Source: Bradyrhizobium monzae | Lineage (GTDB): Bacteria; Pseudomonadota; Alphaproteobacteria; Rhizobiales; Xanthobacteraceae | NCBI RefSeq assembly: GCF_021458635.1 | Contig: NZ_JAIRDQ010000001.1 | Span: 1-64,000, forward strand | DNA length: 64,000 nucleotides | Direction of reading: 5' to 3' | Shown here: positions 1 through 9,243 of the stretch, one piece after another | How positions within the stretch are numbered: position 1 is the stretch's first letter | Layout: each line of letters begins with the position of its first letter | Position numbers and translations under genes: made by a program | Notes under the pieces: model-generated | Told to the model about the DNA's origin: nothing | What the model saw: the letters and a program-made list of their open reading frames with translations, nothing else | Database searches by the model: none

Positions 1-59
1 AGCCTCGTCGGGCAAAACACCCGCGCAAATTCCCCACTCCGCCTGTCAAGCCCCGCTCG

Positions 60-665
60 CAGAAATATTCCACTTTACCGAAATTCGGATTTATCGTACA
101 AGCGAAACACCCTGGCCTTCGACAAGGGGCGGATCGCGATCGTACCGAACTGCGGGCCAGGCAGCGATGGACGCGACGGCGTCGGGCGTGATGGCGTTGC
201 AGGGCGGCTTTGGCCGTGAGCAATGACCTCGCGCGGACGAACACGGCGCTGACAGCGTCTTCGCATGGTTTCGGGTGTGAGCACACGCCAGCGCCCGGAG
301 TCCCAGCGAAGACGTGCGCGGACGAACAAGTCGTGTGGTCCTGACGCCCGGAGCCTGTGCGTCAAGTCCTGTGGTGATGCGGGTGGCCCAACCGGGCGCT
401 CACATCAGTCATCCGCTGGGCGACGGGGGCAATAGTGCATCGCTCCCCGGGGAGAGCACGAAGGACACGTTAAAACCATCGCGCAGGGAAGGCCGGGCGA
501 TCCGGCGAACCTGCGGTCCACCCCGTGTGCATTTCCATGGCGCACGGACCTGCGGGTGCCAGCCGGCGCCCGGCCTTCCCTGCGCCCTCGTCTTTACGAG
601 GGCGATGCGACAGGTAAAACTCGGGCGACATGCGCCGCGAGAAGGCGATGGCGTGGCTGCTGTTT
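60..665. repeat. Structured non-coding repeat element (likely multi-copy)
   Basis: No convincing protein is encoded here; open frames exist on both strands but have no family features or ribosome sites. The sequence holds a perfect 19-bp inverted repeat (481-499 pairing with 567-585), with further partial pairing inside the 67-nt loop (CCGTGTGC near 523 against GCGCACGG near 540). A conserved-looking purine-rich block lies at about 449-470. From memory, similar blocks recur in intergenic DNA of other Bradyrhizobium genomes; this is unverified. It may be a structured RNA or a non-autonomous mobile element. Confidence 0.45.
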
Positions 666-704
666 GAAATGTGAATTGGAGAACGATGGCCTCGCCACTT
701 GCTC

Positions 705-791
705 CGTCATTGCGAGGAGCCCTTGCGACGAAGCAATCCAGACTGCACCCGCGGAGAAATCCTGGATTGCTTCGCTCCGCCCGCAATGACG
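705..791. repeat. Palindromic repeat family A, copy 1
   Basis: An imperfect palindrome of about 87 bp beginning CGTCATTGCGAGGAGC and ending GCAATGACG, with an inner GAAGCAATCC/GGATTGCTTC pairing. It folds into one long hairpin. Four other copies occur in this window (4233, 48936, 50509 and 59389). Three of the five, including this one, are followed by family B. Confidence 0.85.
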
Positions 792-821
792 AGGTTAGAG
801 CAGCGCGCCCTACTTTCTCCC

Positions 822-958
822 CGTCACCCTGAGGTGGCCGCTTCTTCAGCGGCCCTCGAAGGGCGACGGCCCCGGCTGCATCAGCGGGGCCGCTCATCCT
901 TCGAGGCTCGCGATGGGGCGCTCCGCGCCCCATCACTCGCACCTCAGGATGACGGGTC
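822..958. repeat. Palindromic repeat family B, copy 1
   Basis: The ends CGTCACCCTGAGGTG and CACCTCAGGATGACGGG are near-inverted, and the arms contain CCCTCGAAGG and CCTTCGAGG. It sits 30 bp after family A copy 1, joined by a GTTAGAGCAGCGCGCC-type linker also seen near 49025 and 50600. No coding evidence. Confidence 0.8.
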
Positions 959-980
959 GAGTGGAATTTGGCGCGTAAAA

Positions 981-2525
981 CTACCGCATCATCATCCGCG
1001 CGATTGCCTCGCCAATCACCACCGTCGTGAAGTGGGTGTTGGCGCGGCAGTCGGACGGCATGATCGAGGCGTCGGCGACACGCAGGCCCGAGATGCCCTT
1101 CACCGAGCCATCAGGGTTGACCACCCCATCGGCGTTGCCAATGCCGGTCATGCGGCAACTGCCGGCGGCATGCTGGATATCGCCGGTTTCACGGCGCAGC
1201 AGCGCATCGAGCTCATGATCCGGCAGCGCCGCAGCTTGTGGCAGCGTCAAATCGGTGTCGGCCAGCCTGATCCAGTCGGCGATGCCGGCAAGGGCCGGCT
1301 GCGAGGTGATCACGGCCAGCCGTTTCACTGCATCCATCATGCGCAGCATGTCACGGGGATCGGCCAGCATGTTCTCCTCGACGATGGGATCGACGGATGG
1401 ATCGGTCGAAGCCAACTTGAGCGTGCCGCGCGAATAGGCGTTGAACAGGCCGGCGCCGATCGCACCCGGCACGCCGATGCCGCGGTGATTGAACGCGATT
1501 AGGATCATGTCGCGCTTGCCGCCATTGGCGAGACCGGAGGAATAGGTCACGCAGCAATTGGTGTGGCGGGTGTCGGGATCGGTCGGCCGCAGATTTTCGT
1601 GAAGCCCAATCGTGGCCCGGAACAGCGGGTGATCGAAGAAGTGCCTGCCCACCGGCAGATCGCGCGCGACCGCGATCCCCATCGCCTTCAGCTCCTCCGC
1701 CGGTCCGACGCCCGAGCGCAGCAGGATCGCCGGGCTGTGGATGGCACCGGCGCACAGCACGATCTGACGCGCGCTGATGTCGCTGGTGCCCTGCCCCTCG
1801 GTGTGAACGCGCAGACCGGTCGCACGGCCATCGCTGATCAGAACGCGATCGACCAGCGTCTTGCCCCGGATCTCCAGATTGGCGCGGCCGCGCGCAGGCT
1901 CCAGATAGCCCTCGTTGGTTGTGATGCGGCGGCTGTCGCGGCTGTTGATGGGATAGCAGGCGACGCCTTCACCATCGGGACCATTGAGGTCGGCACACCA
2001 GGGATAGCCGCTCGCCAGCGCCGCGTCGCGCAGGCCGCGATCGATCGGGCCCCATTTTTCCGGTGGCGCGCGATAGACCGGCAACGGCCCGCCGCGGCCA
2101 TGCCCCTCAGCATCGCCAAATTCCAGATCGTCCTCGATCACCGAGAAGAGCGGCATCACCTCCCTGGCCGACCAGCCGGTGCAGCCATTGGCGGCCCATT
2201 CGTCGAACGCGTCCGCGACGCCGCGAATGGCGATCTGGCCGTTCATCATCGACGAGCCGCCGAGCCCTTTGCCGCGCCAGTAGAAGCGCGGCTCTTGCCC
2301 GGCCACGCGGCGCGTCAGGAGATCGGGCCACTGCCACTTCTCCTGATACTCGCGCTTGTGAATGATCGGGATCGGGTTCGGTGTCCTCACTTCCCAGGGC
2401 GCGTCGTCGGCGCGCCAGTCGAGGCCCGCTTCAAGCAGCAGGACGCGCCGTGACGGATCCTCGGAGAGCCGCGCCGCAACAGCGGCGCCGGCCGAGCCGC
2501 CGCCGACAACAATGACATCGTACAT
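981..2525 (-). CDS. GMC family FAD-dependent oxidoreductase (choline dehydrogenase-like)
   Basis: A 514-residue flavoenzyme of the glucose-methanol-choline family, expected to oxidise an alcohol using FAD. The N-terminus carries the dinucleotide-binding GGGSAG motif at residues 8-13 and a family signature GKGLGGSSMMNG around residues 82-93. The C-terminal region has the HAAGSCRM segment and an ANTHFTT segment near the usual catalytic His/Asn positions. I chose ATG 2525 over an in-frame start at 2540 because it follows a GAGAAG ribosome site and begins with the canonical MYDVIVVGGG. It lies 4 nt after the solute-binding protein gene, so the two are probably one transcript. Substrate unknown. 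Confidence 0.9.
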   Translation of the reverse strand: MYDVIVVGGGSAGAAVAARLSEDPSRRVLLLEAGLDWRADDAPWEVRTPNPIPIIHKREYQEKWQWPDLLTRRVAGQEPRFYWRGKGLGGSSMMNGQIAIRGVADAFDEWAANGCTGWSAREVMPLFSVIEDDLEFGDAEGHGRGGPLPVYRAPPEKWGPIDRGLRDAALASGYPWCADLNGPDGEGVACYPINSRDSRRITTNEGYLEPARGRANLEIRGKTLVDRVLISDGRATGLRVHTEGQGTSDISARQIVLCAGAIHSPAILLRSGVGPAEELKAMGIAVARDLPVGRHFFDHPLFRATIGLHENLRPTDPDTRHTNCCVTYSSGLANGGKRDMILIAFNHRGIGVPGAIGAGLFNAYSRGTLKLASTDPSVDPIVEENMLADPRDMLRMMDAVKRLAVITSQPALAGIADWIRLADTDLTLPQAAALPDHELDALLRRETGDIQHAAGSCRMTGIGNADGVVNPDGSVKGISGLRVADASIMPSDCRANTHFTTVVIGEAIARMMMR

Positions 2526-2529
2526 CGCG

Positions 2530-4080
2530 TTACTTCTCAACGTTCCAGAACACCGGGATGGCGGACGGTATCAGACCGCGCAGAGTGGTGCGATAGGCCG
2601 CCGGCTGCGCGAACTGGCCCCACGGGATCGCAGGCGCCTGATCGTACATGATGCTCTGGATCTCACCGGCGATTGTCTTGCGATCGTCCTCGGCAGGCGC
2701 CTTGGCAAAGGCCTGCATCAGCGGCGTGATGCGCGGATCGCACTGCCAGCCGGTGAAGTCGGCGCAGTTGAAGGCCACCATGACGTTGGTCAGCGGCGAG
2801 CCGAGGTCAAAACCGCTGGCGTGAACGCCATAGACGCTCCAGCCTTCCTTCTTGGCGCGGCGCGCCAGCACGCTCGCCCAGTCCATCACCTGGAGGTCGA
2901 CGTTGAAGCCGGCCGCCTTCAGCCGTTCGGCCAGCACCTGTGCCGAGACCCGCGGAGCTTCGAGGTCGTTGGCCTCCATGACGACGACGGGCTCGCCGGC
3001 ATATTTCGTCGCCTTCAGCGCGGCCTTCGCGGCCTCGATGGACGGGCTTGCCGCAGCCTCGGTGCCGGCCTTGCTTTCATACGTGGTGCCGCAGGTGAAG
3101 AAGGTCGCACAAGGCGTCGCGTATTTGGCATCGAGCCCGAGCGCATCGAGCACCTCGCGCTGATCGACCAGCTTCCACAGCACGCGCCGGATCGCGGGAT
3201 CGTCGAACGGTTTTGATGCCGCATTGAGACGATAGGCGCCCGCAAACATGTTGCCGCCGGTGAAGTTGACGAGCTTTACGCGAGAATTCTTCTCCAACTG
3301 CGGCAGGAGGTCGAACGGCGCGTACTGCATGAAGTCGATTTCACCGGCCTGCAGCGCGGAAGCCGCCGTCGCAGCATCGGGAATGACGCGGACCTCGAGC
3401 GTATCGATGTTCACGCGCTTGCCGCCGGCGAGGAAGTCGGCAGGCTCCGGGCGCGGCACGTAGTCAGCGAACTTCTTCAGGATCATGCGATCGCCGGTGC
3501 GGTGATCGGCCTTGCTGTAGACGAACGGGCCGGAGCCGATGATCTCGCTGATGCGCTGGTCGCCGGGCGTCTTGGCGATGCGCTCGGGCATCATGAAGGC
3601 GACGGGGCTGACGGGGTTGCCGAGCGCGTCGATGACGAGGCCTGACGGCTCCTTCAGCGTCAGCACGAAGGTTTTTGCGTCGGTCGGCTCGAGCGAGGCG
3701 GTGATCGCAAAAATCCGACGGCCGAGCGCGCTGCGGGTGCCCCAGCGGCGCAGCGACGCGACGCAATCGGCTGCCGTGACCGGCTGGCCGTCGTGCCACT
3801 TCAGACCGTCGCGCAGCGTGAAGCTGTAGGTCAATCCATCCGCGGAGACCTTCCAGTCCTGCACCATCTGAGGCTTGACGTCGCCCTTGGAGTCTTTCGC
3901 AAACAAGGTATCGAACACCATGTAGCCGAACGTGCGCGAAATATAGGCCGTGGAGAAATGCGGATCGAGCGTGACGATCTCCGCCTCGAGCACCGCGACG
4001 AGATTGCCTGCGGCATGCACCGGCGCCGCGGCGATCGCGATAGCGCACAGAGCCGGAATGAAAGCCTTCAGCTTGAACAT
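2530..4080 (-). CDS. ABC transporter substrate-binding protein, family 5 (peptide/nickel type)
   Basis: A periplasmic solute receptor of 516 residues, homologous to DppA/OppA-type proteins. The first 24 residues form a signal peptide (MFKLKAFIPALCAIAIAAAP, cleavage after AHA). The mature part has the family-5 pattern: LDPHFSTAY, a FTLRDGLKWHDGQPVTAADCV block around residue 90, and a C-terminal region ending in IPSAIPVFWNVEK. Start 4080 is preferred over 4182 because it gives a clean signal peptide behind AAGGCAAGAAG. No permease or ATPase genes are adjacent; the downstream partner is a GMC oxidoreductase, so the ligand is probably an oxidisable small molecule (inference). Confidence 0.92.
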   Translation of the reverse strand: MFKLKAFIPALCAIAIAAAPVHAAGNLVAVLEAEIVTLDPHFSTAYISRTFGYMVFDTLFAKDSKGDVKPQMVQDWKVSADGLTYSFTLRDGLKWHDGQPVTAADCVASLRRWGTRSALGRRIFAITASLEPTDAKTFVLTLKEPSGLVIDALGNPVSPVAFMMPERIAKTPGDQRISEIIGSGPFVYSKADHRTGDRMILKKFADYVPRPEPADFLAGGKRVNIDTLEVRVIPDAATAASALQAGEIDFMQYAPFDLLPQLEKNSRVKLVNFTGGNMFAGAYRLNAASKPFDDPAIRRVLWKLVDQREVLDALGLDAKYATPCATFFTCGTTYESKAGTEAAASPSIEAAKAALKATKYAGEPVVVMEANDLEAPRVSAQVLAERLKAAGFNVDLQVMDWASVLARRAKKEGWSVYGVHASGFDLGSPLTNVMVAFNCADFTGWQCDPRITPLMQAFAKAPAEDDRKTIAGEIQSIMYDQAPAIPWGQFAQPAAYRTTLRGLIPSAIPVFWNVEK

Positions 4081-4232
4081 TGGTTTCTTCTTGCCTTTTG
4101 ACGAAGCGTTTGCAGTCGCAAGGAAAAAGCAATGTTCGTGCCGTCGGAAGGATGCACTTATGCGCACGCGACTATCTGCCACGCGTTTGCAGGATGCGCA
4201 CTTTTGAGTTGGAGAGCGACGCTATCGCAGCT

Positions 4233-4311
4233 CGTCATTGCGAGCGCAGCGAAGCAATCCAGACTGCGACCGCGGAAAGACTCTGGATTGCTTCGCTGCG
4301 CTCGCAATGAC
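4233..4311. repeat. Palindromic repeat family A, copy 2
   Basis: The hairpin CGTCATTGCGAGCGCAGC...CTCGCAATGAC lies in the 288-bp gap between the 3' end of parC and the start of the solute-binding protein gene. It is not followed by a family B unit, unlike copies 1, 3 and 4. I see no gene in the rest of this gap. Confidence 0.85.
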
Positions 4312-4368
4312 AGCAGGGAGGTAGCGTGTTCCTCCACAGCCGTCGTTGCCCGCAGCGAGAGCCCGCTC

Positions 4369-6627
4369 CTACCCGATCACCTTGCCGAACTTGTTCGACT
4401 TCGGGAAACCCTTCGGCGGCAGGCGGCCGGCATCGGCGCGGGTGCCTTGCCACTCGGCGAGCTCCTTGGTGGTCGCGGAGAACTCGCGGCCGGCGGAGTC
4501 TCTCCAGGTCAGGCCTGCCTTGGCCTCGAAGACCGCGACGTCGGACAGGCCGCCGTCCTTGTACTTCTGCAGGCGCACGCCGCGGCCACGCGCCATCTCC
4601 GGCACCTGGTCGAGCGGGAAGATCAGCATCTTGCGGTTCTCGCCGATCACCGCGACGGTGTCGCCGATCACCTCGGTAACCGTGCGCGCCTCGTTCGGCA
4701 TGTCGACGTTGAGGACCTGCTTGCCCTTCTTCGTCGTGCCGACGCAATCGTCCTCGTTGACGACAAAGCCCTGCCCCTCGTGGCTCGCGACCAGGAATTT
4801 GCGGCCGCCCTTGTTGACGAACAGCGTGACCAGCGCGGCCTCCGGCTCGAGATCGATGAATTGGCGGATCGGCTCGCCATGGCCGCGGCCGCCCGGCAGC
4901 TTCGCCACGTCGATCGAGAAGAACTTGCCGTTGGTCGCGAACAGCAGCAGCTTCGAGGTGGTCTCCGCGAAGAAGGCGAAGCCGAGCTTGTCGTCCTGCT
5001 TGAAGGCGAGCCCCGAGAGATCCTCGACATGGCCCTTCATGGTACGGATCCAGCCCTTGTCGGAGACCACGACCGTGACCGGCTCGCGCTCGACCAGGGC
5101 TTCCTCCATCGCGGCGAGATCGTGCTCGGGCGCGTCGGCAAAGGTGGTGCGGCGCTTGCCGAGCGGCGTCTTCGGTCCGAACATGTCGCGGACCTTGCCG
5201 ACCTGCTCGGCAACCTTCTTCCACTGCTCGGGTTCCGAGGCGAGCAGGCCTTCGATGCCCTTCAGCTCCTCGCGCAGATCCTTGTCCTCTGTGCGGATTT
5301 CCATCTCTTCAAGCTTGCGCAAGCGACGCAGGCGCATGTCGAGGATTGCTTCGGCCTGCACCTCCGTAAGCTTGAATGTCTTCATAAGAATCGGCTTCGG
5401 CTCATCCTCGTTGCGGATGATCCTGATCACCTCATCGATGTTCAGGAAGGCGATCAGATAACCACCGAGGATCTCGAGCCGGTTCTCGATCTGCGCCTTA
5501 CGAAAATTGCTGCGGCGGATCAGGACGTCGCGCAGATGGTCGAGCCATTCGCGCAGGCACTCTGCGAGCCCCACCACCTTGGGCACGCGGCCCTTGATCA
5601 ACACGTTCAGGTTCAGCGGAATCTTGTTCTCGAGCTCGGACAGCCGGAACAACGATTCCATCATCAGCGCCGGATCGACGTTCTTCGATTTCGGCTCGAT
5701 CACGATGCGGACGTCTTCGGCGGACTCGTCCCTGATGTCGCCGACCAGCGGCAGCTTCTTCTGGTCCAGCAGCTCGGCGACCTTCTCGATCAGGCGCGAC
5801 TTCTGCACCAGGAAGGGGATCTCGGTGACGACCACGACCCAAACGCCGCGCGCGCCCTCTTCCTGCTCCCACCTGGCGCGGACGCGGAACGAGCCGCGGC
5901 CGGTCGTGTAGGCTTCAGCGATGGCCTGCTTGGAATCGACGCAGATGCCGCCGGTCGGGAAATCCGGACCCTTCACCCACTTCAAGAGCGCCTTGGACTT
6001 CGCGTCCGGCTTCTCGATCAGATGCAACGCGGCGTCGCAAAGCTCGGCGGCGTTGTGCGGCGGGATCGAGGTCGCCATGCCGACCGCGATGCCCTGCGCG
6101 CCGTTGGCGAGCAGGTTCGGGAAGCCGCCAGGCAGCACGACGGGCTCTTTCGACTGGCCGTCGTAATTGGCGCGGAATTCGACGCCGTCCTCGTCGATGC
6201 CGTCGAGCAGAAGCCGCGCGACATCGGTCATGCGCGCTTCGGTGTAGCGGTAGGCGGCCGGATTATCGCCGTCGATATTGCCGAAATTGCCCTGGCCGTC
6301 GACCAGCGGGTAGCGCGAGGAGAAGTCCTGCGCGAGACGCACCATGGCGTCGTAGATCGCCTGGTCGCCGTGCGGATGGAACGAGCCCATCACGTCGCCG
6401 ACGATTTTTGCGGATTTCTTGAAGGCGGTGCCGGGGTCGAGCCTGAGCAGGCGCATGCCGTAGAGGATGCGCCGGTGCACTGGCTTCAGACCGTCGCGCG
6501 CGTCGGGCAGCGCGCGGTGCATGATGGTGGAGAGCGCGTACGCGAGATAGCGCTCTTCCAGCGCCTCACGCAGCGGCACATCATGAATTTCGGCCGGTTC
6601 TTCCGGCGGAACGATTCGTTTTCCCAT
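4369..6627 (-). CDS. parC: DNA topoisomerase IV subunit A
   Basis: A 752-residue type IIA topoisomerase subunit that partners ParE to decatenate chromosomes. The breakage-reunion domain opens with [18 protein letters not shown] and [17 protein letters not shown]. The catalytic tyrosine is Y128 in YRYTEAR. The quinolone-determining segment reads [12 protein letters not shown] (residues 84-95), with Gln89 where E. coli GyrA and ParC have Ser. A beta-pinwheel C-terminal domain follows from about residue 500. The GyrA-box typical of gyrase is not seen, and the length is shorter than GyrA, which favours ParC. Plain ATG start. It is on the same strand as recO upstream. Confidence 0.95.
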   Translation of the reverse strand: MGKRIVPPEEPAEIHDVPLREALEERYLAYALSTIMHRALPDARDGLKPVHRRILYGMRLLRLDPGTAFKKSAKIVGDVMGSFHPHGDQAIYDAMVRLAQDFSSRYPLVDGQGNFGNIDGDNPAAYRYTEARMTDVARLLLDGIDEDGVEFRANYDGQSKEPVVLPGGFPNLLANGAQGIAVGMATSIPPHNAAELCDAALHLIEKPDAKSKALLKWVKGPDFPTGGICVDSKQAIAEAYTTGRGSFRVRARWEQEEGARGVWVVVVTEIPFLVQKSRLIEKVAELLDQKKLPLVGDIRDESAEDVRIVIEPKSKNVDPALMMESLFRLSELENKIPLNLNVLIKGRVPKVVGLAECLREWLDHLRDVLIRRSNFRKAQIENRLEILGGYLIAFLNIDEVIRIIRNEDEPKPILMKTFKLTEVQAEAILDMRLRRLRKLEEMEIRTEDKDLREELKGIEGLLASEPEQWKKVAEQVGKVRDMFGPKTPLGKRRTTFADAPEHDLAAMEEALVEREPVTVVVSDKGWIRTMKGHVEDLSGLAFKQDDKLGFAFFAETTSKLLLFATNGKFFSIDVAKLPGGRGHGEPIRQFIDLEPEAALVTLFVNKGGRKFLVASHEGQGFVVNEDDCVGTTKKGKQVLNVDMPNEARTVTEVIGDTVAVIGENRKMLIFPLDQVPEMARGRGVRLQKYKDGGLSDVAVFEAKAGLTWRDSAGREFSATTKELAEWQGTRADAGRLPPKGFPKSNKFGKVIG

Positions 6628-6687
6628 GCCGCCCGGTTAAACCGTGGAAGCGAATCGGGCAAGGATGGATTGGTTCCCCGTGGGCTG

Positions 6688-6966
6688 CTACTGCCCTGCC
6701 CAGCCGGCGGTCACCGTTGGCTGGACCTTGGTCGGGGGCGTCGCCGGCGTGTTCGCCACACAGCGGCGGGCAGCCTCGATTTCGGCCTCGGTTGCGCCAT
6801 GGGACCGCGCCCATGTCTCTGCGGCCGCAGCGGAATATTTTGCGACATAGTAGCGGACGACGGTGCAGGATGCCCGGCGAAACACGCCAGGTTGCGGCTC
6901 GCCGGCCATTGCGTCAGGCGCAAAAGCCAGCAGCGCCGCGGTCAGCGCAAAACCCCTGATCAACAT
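6688..6966 (-). CDS. Small exported protein of unknown function
   Basis: A 92-residue protein with a clear signal peptide (MLIRGFALTAALLAFAPDAMAGEP, cleavage after AMA). The mature part has two cysteines and an alpha-helical AAAAETWARSHGATEAEIEAARRC segment, ending in a Thr/Pro-rich tail. The pattern 'VRYYVAKYSAAAAE' suggests a small conserved periplasmic protein. I do not recognise a named family. It sits between recO and parC on the same strand with a 60-bp gap to parC. Confidence 0.75.
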   Translation of the reverse strand: MLIRGFALTAALLAFAPDAMAGEPQPGVFRRASCTVVRYYVAKYSAAAAETWARSHGATEAEIEAARRCVANTPATPPTKVQPTVTAGWAGQ

Positions 6967-7091
6967 TTGGGCTGTCCCCCGTTATGGAACCTACGGGCCA
7001 ATTCGAGGAACCCGATTTCGTTCCAAGGGAACCCATGTCCTGCGGCTAGGCAGGGGCGCGATCGTTCATGGCCCCGGGGAGCGCCGCCATT

Positions 7092-7844
7092 TTATGGCGC
7101 CGGAAGCCCCGATTTGGCCTCCTGCCGGGTCAGGGCATTGATGAAGCCGGCGCGCGCGTCGGAATGGGCCTGCCCGCGCGGTTCCAGCACATGGCGCAGC
7201 AGGAACAAGCCGGTCAGCCGAAAGCCGTCCTGGAGATCCTCGTCGGTGAGATCGCTCGCGGCTTCGCCATGCCGCAGGAACGGCGGGAGCCGCAGCAACC
7301 GGTCGCGCCAGGGCTCGCCCGCGCCGCGCGACACCGCGCCGCCGGATTTGGGCGACACGTAGATCAGGTCGGTGGTCTCCCCGGTCACGGCGCAGTTTTC
7401 GAGCGCAAGCCGAAAGCCAAGCTCGGAGAGCATCGCCAGCTCGAAATGAATGAGGTGCACGGCCGCGCTGCCGATGTCGTCGAAATCGTCGAGCGAATGT
7501 TCGAGCAGCGCAAAGATGTCCGCGTGCGGATCTCGCTCCGGCAGCAGCCGCGCAATCGAGGCCAGATGGGTGACGCCGTAGACGCCATGGGACGATCCCA
7601 GCAGCGTCGCCGCGCGCAGCTTCAATCCCTCGATCGCGTATGTGCCGAGATGCTCGTCGAGCCGCGCCCGCCACACCGCGCTGACGCTGTTGCCGGGTTG
7701 CAGCAGCGGCCGCAGCCGCGAACTCGCGCCGCCGCGCACGAGGCCGAGATGCCGGCCATGCTGGCGCGTCAGCAGTTCAACGATGGCGCTACTTTCGCCA
7801 TGCCGCCGCACGCCCAGCACGATGCCTTCGTCAGTCCATTCCAT
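7092..7844 (-). CDS. recO: DNA repair protein RecO
   Basis: A 250-residue recombination mediator that helps load RecA in the RecFOR pathway. The N-terminal OB-fold begins [19 protein letters not shown] and contains the typical [21 protein letters not shown] block (residues 31-51). A helical C-terminal domain follows. Length and start match alphaproteobacterial RecO. It is in the same orientation as era, rnc and lepB upstream, an arrangement common in Rhizobiales. The zinc-type cysteines of some RecO proteins are absent. Confidence 0.93.
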   Translation of the reverse strand: MEWTDEGIVLGVRRHGESSAIVELLTRQHGRHLGLVRGGASSRLRPLLQPGNSVSAVWRARLDEHLGTYAIEGLKLRAATLLGSSHGVYGVTHLASIARLLPERDPHADIFALLEHSLDDFDDIGSAAVHLIHFELAMLSELGFRLALENCAVTGETTDLIYVSPKSGGAVSRGAGEPWRDRLLRLPPFLRHGEAASDLTDEDLQDGFRLTGLFLLRHVLEPRGQAHSDARAGFINALTRQEAKSGLPAP

Positions 7845-7914
7845 GCGTTGAAGTGTAGCGCAATTCGAGCGCTCGTAGGGTGGTCAAAGCGAAGCGTGCC
7901 CGCCAATTTGATCG

Positions 7915-8298
7915 TCACGCGTTGAACCAGCCCTGTGCGTCGCCGGTGAACGAGAAATACAGCCCGAACCCCGTCAGCACGCAGGAGACGATCTCGATGA
8001 CGCTATCGAGCTCGAGGCCCTTCTCACCGAGGATCTGACCGAGCGAGATCACTGACAGAACCAGCGCTGCCGCCAGCACCCAGCGCGGCCAGTTCTTGCG
8101 CCAATGGGCGGCCAACCAGACGAAATAGACCAGCAGCAAGATCATCCCGCCGGCGAGCAGCGTAGCCGTCATGATCATCTGCTCGGTCATCTCGATGGTG
8201 GGCGTGCGGTCCTGCACCGCCACCGACAGTGCATCCAGCATCAGCGATGCATAGAGCAACGCTTCGAAGCGCCGGACGTTCGTAGGCACGCTCATCAA
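7915..8298 (-). CDS. Small integral membrane protein, uncharacterised
   Basis: A 127-residue protein with about four hydrophobic segments (near residues 12-28, 40-65, 73-92 and 100-120). The second contains LLAGGMILLLVYFVWLA. No catalytic motif is visible. It begins 18 bp after the era stop, so it is probably co-transcribed with era. The start may be the second ATG at 8295 (MSVPTNVRR). Function unknown. Confidence 0.8.
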   Translation of the reverse strand: MMSVPTNVRRFEALLYASLMLDALSVAVQDRTPTIEMTEQMIMTATLLAGGMILLLVYFVWLAAHWRKNWPRWVLAAALVLSVISLGQILGEKGLELDSVIEIVSCVLTGFGLYFSFTGDAQGWFNA

Positions 8299-8316
8299 AC
8301 ACCGATCTTTTCTTGC

Positions 8317-9243
8317 TTATTCCTTGGGAAATTCCAGGCCCATCTCGCGGTAGCGATCGGGATCGTCACCCCAGTTCTCGCGCACCTTCACGAACAGGAA
8401 CAGATGCACCGGCACGCCCAGGATCTCGGCGAGCTCCTTGCGCGAGTCCGCGCCGATCGACTTGATGGTGGCGCCGCCTGCGCCGAGCACGATCTTGCGC
8501 TGGCTCTCGCGCTCGACGAAGATCGTCTGCTCGATGCGCACCGACTTGTCCTTGCGCTCCTCCCACTTGTCGGTCTCGACCGTGGACTGGTAGGGCAATT
8601 CCTGGTGCAGCTTGCGATAGATCTTCTCGCGCGTGATCTCGGCCGCAAGCTGCCGCATCGGCGCGTCCGACATCTGGTCTTCGGGATAGAGGAACGGCCC
8701 CGGCGGCACGATCTCGGCAAGTGTATGCCTGAGGTCATCGACACCGTCGCCCGAGATCGCCGCGATCATGAAAGTCTTCGCGAACGGCATGCGCTCGTTG
8801 GCGGCCTGCGCCAGCGCCAGCAGCTTCTCGCGCTGGACCAGGTCCACCTTGTTGATGACCAGGATCTTCTCGTGTTTCACGCTGGCGACCTTGGCGAGGA
8901 TCGCCTCGGCCTCTTCGTCGATTCCCGCCTTGGCGTCGAGCAGCACGCAGACGAGGTCGGCGTCATGCGCCCCGCTCCAGGCAGTCGAGACCATGGCGCG
9001 GTCGAGCCGGCGCTTGGGCAGGAAGATGCCGGGCGTGTCGACCAGGATGATCTGCGCGTTGTTCTCGATCACGATGCCGCGGATCAGCGCGCGCGTGGTC
9101 TGCACCTTGCGCGAGACGATCGTGACTTTGGCCCCGACCAGCGCATTGACCAGCGTGGATTTGCCGACGTTCGGCGCGCCGATCAGCGCAACGAAGCCAC
9201 AGCGCGTAGCAGTAGGCGCCTCGCCGCTTGTTTCAGCCGTCAT
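8317..9243 (-). CDS. era: GTPase Era
   Basis: A 308-residue GTPase that binds 16S rRNA during 30S subunit maturation. The G1 motif GAPNVGKST appears near residue 22, G3 DTPG in LVDTPGIF, G4 NKVD, and a G5-like SA(I)SGDG. A C-terminal KH domain carries KIVLGAGGATIKSIG. I chose ATG 9243, which overlaps the rnc stop by 11 bp; a GTG at 9264 would add seven residues. The lepB-rnc-era order is a classic co-transcribed block, with recO just downstream. Confidence 0.95.
   Translation of the reverse strand: MTAETSGEAPTATRCGFVALIGAPNVGKSTLVNALVGAKVTIVSRKVQTTRALIRGIVIENNAQIILVDTPGIFLPKRRLDRAMVSTAWSGAHDADLVCVLLDAKAGIDEEAEAILAKVASVKHEKILVINKVDLVQREKLLALAQAANERMPFAKTFMIAAISGDGVDDLRHTLAEIVPPGPFLYPEDQMSDAPMRQLAAEITREKIYRKLHQELPYQSTVETDKWEERKDKSVRIEQTIFVERESQRKIVLGAGGATIKSIGADSRKELAEILGVPVHLFLFVKVRENWGDDPDRYREMGLEFPKE

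Noticed and set aside
409..942. Open frames within the left-edge structured element
   Set aside because: They run across palindromic repeats, change frame in the conserved parts and lack ribosome sites.
4132..7362. Very long plus-strand open frame (about 1,076 codons) opposite parC
   Set aside because: It is the antisense shadow of parC, recO and the spacer; the predicted protein is Leu/Asp/Arg-rich, with no family motifs and no ribosome site.
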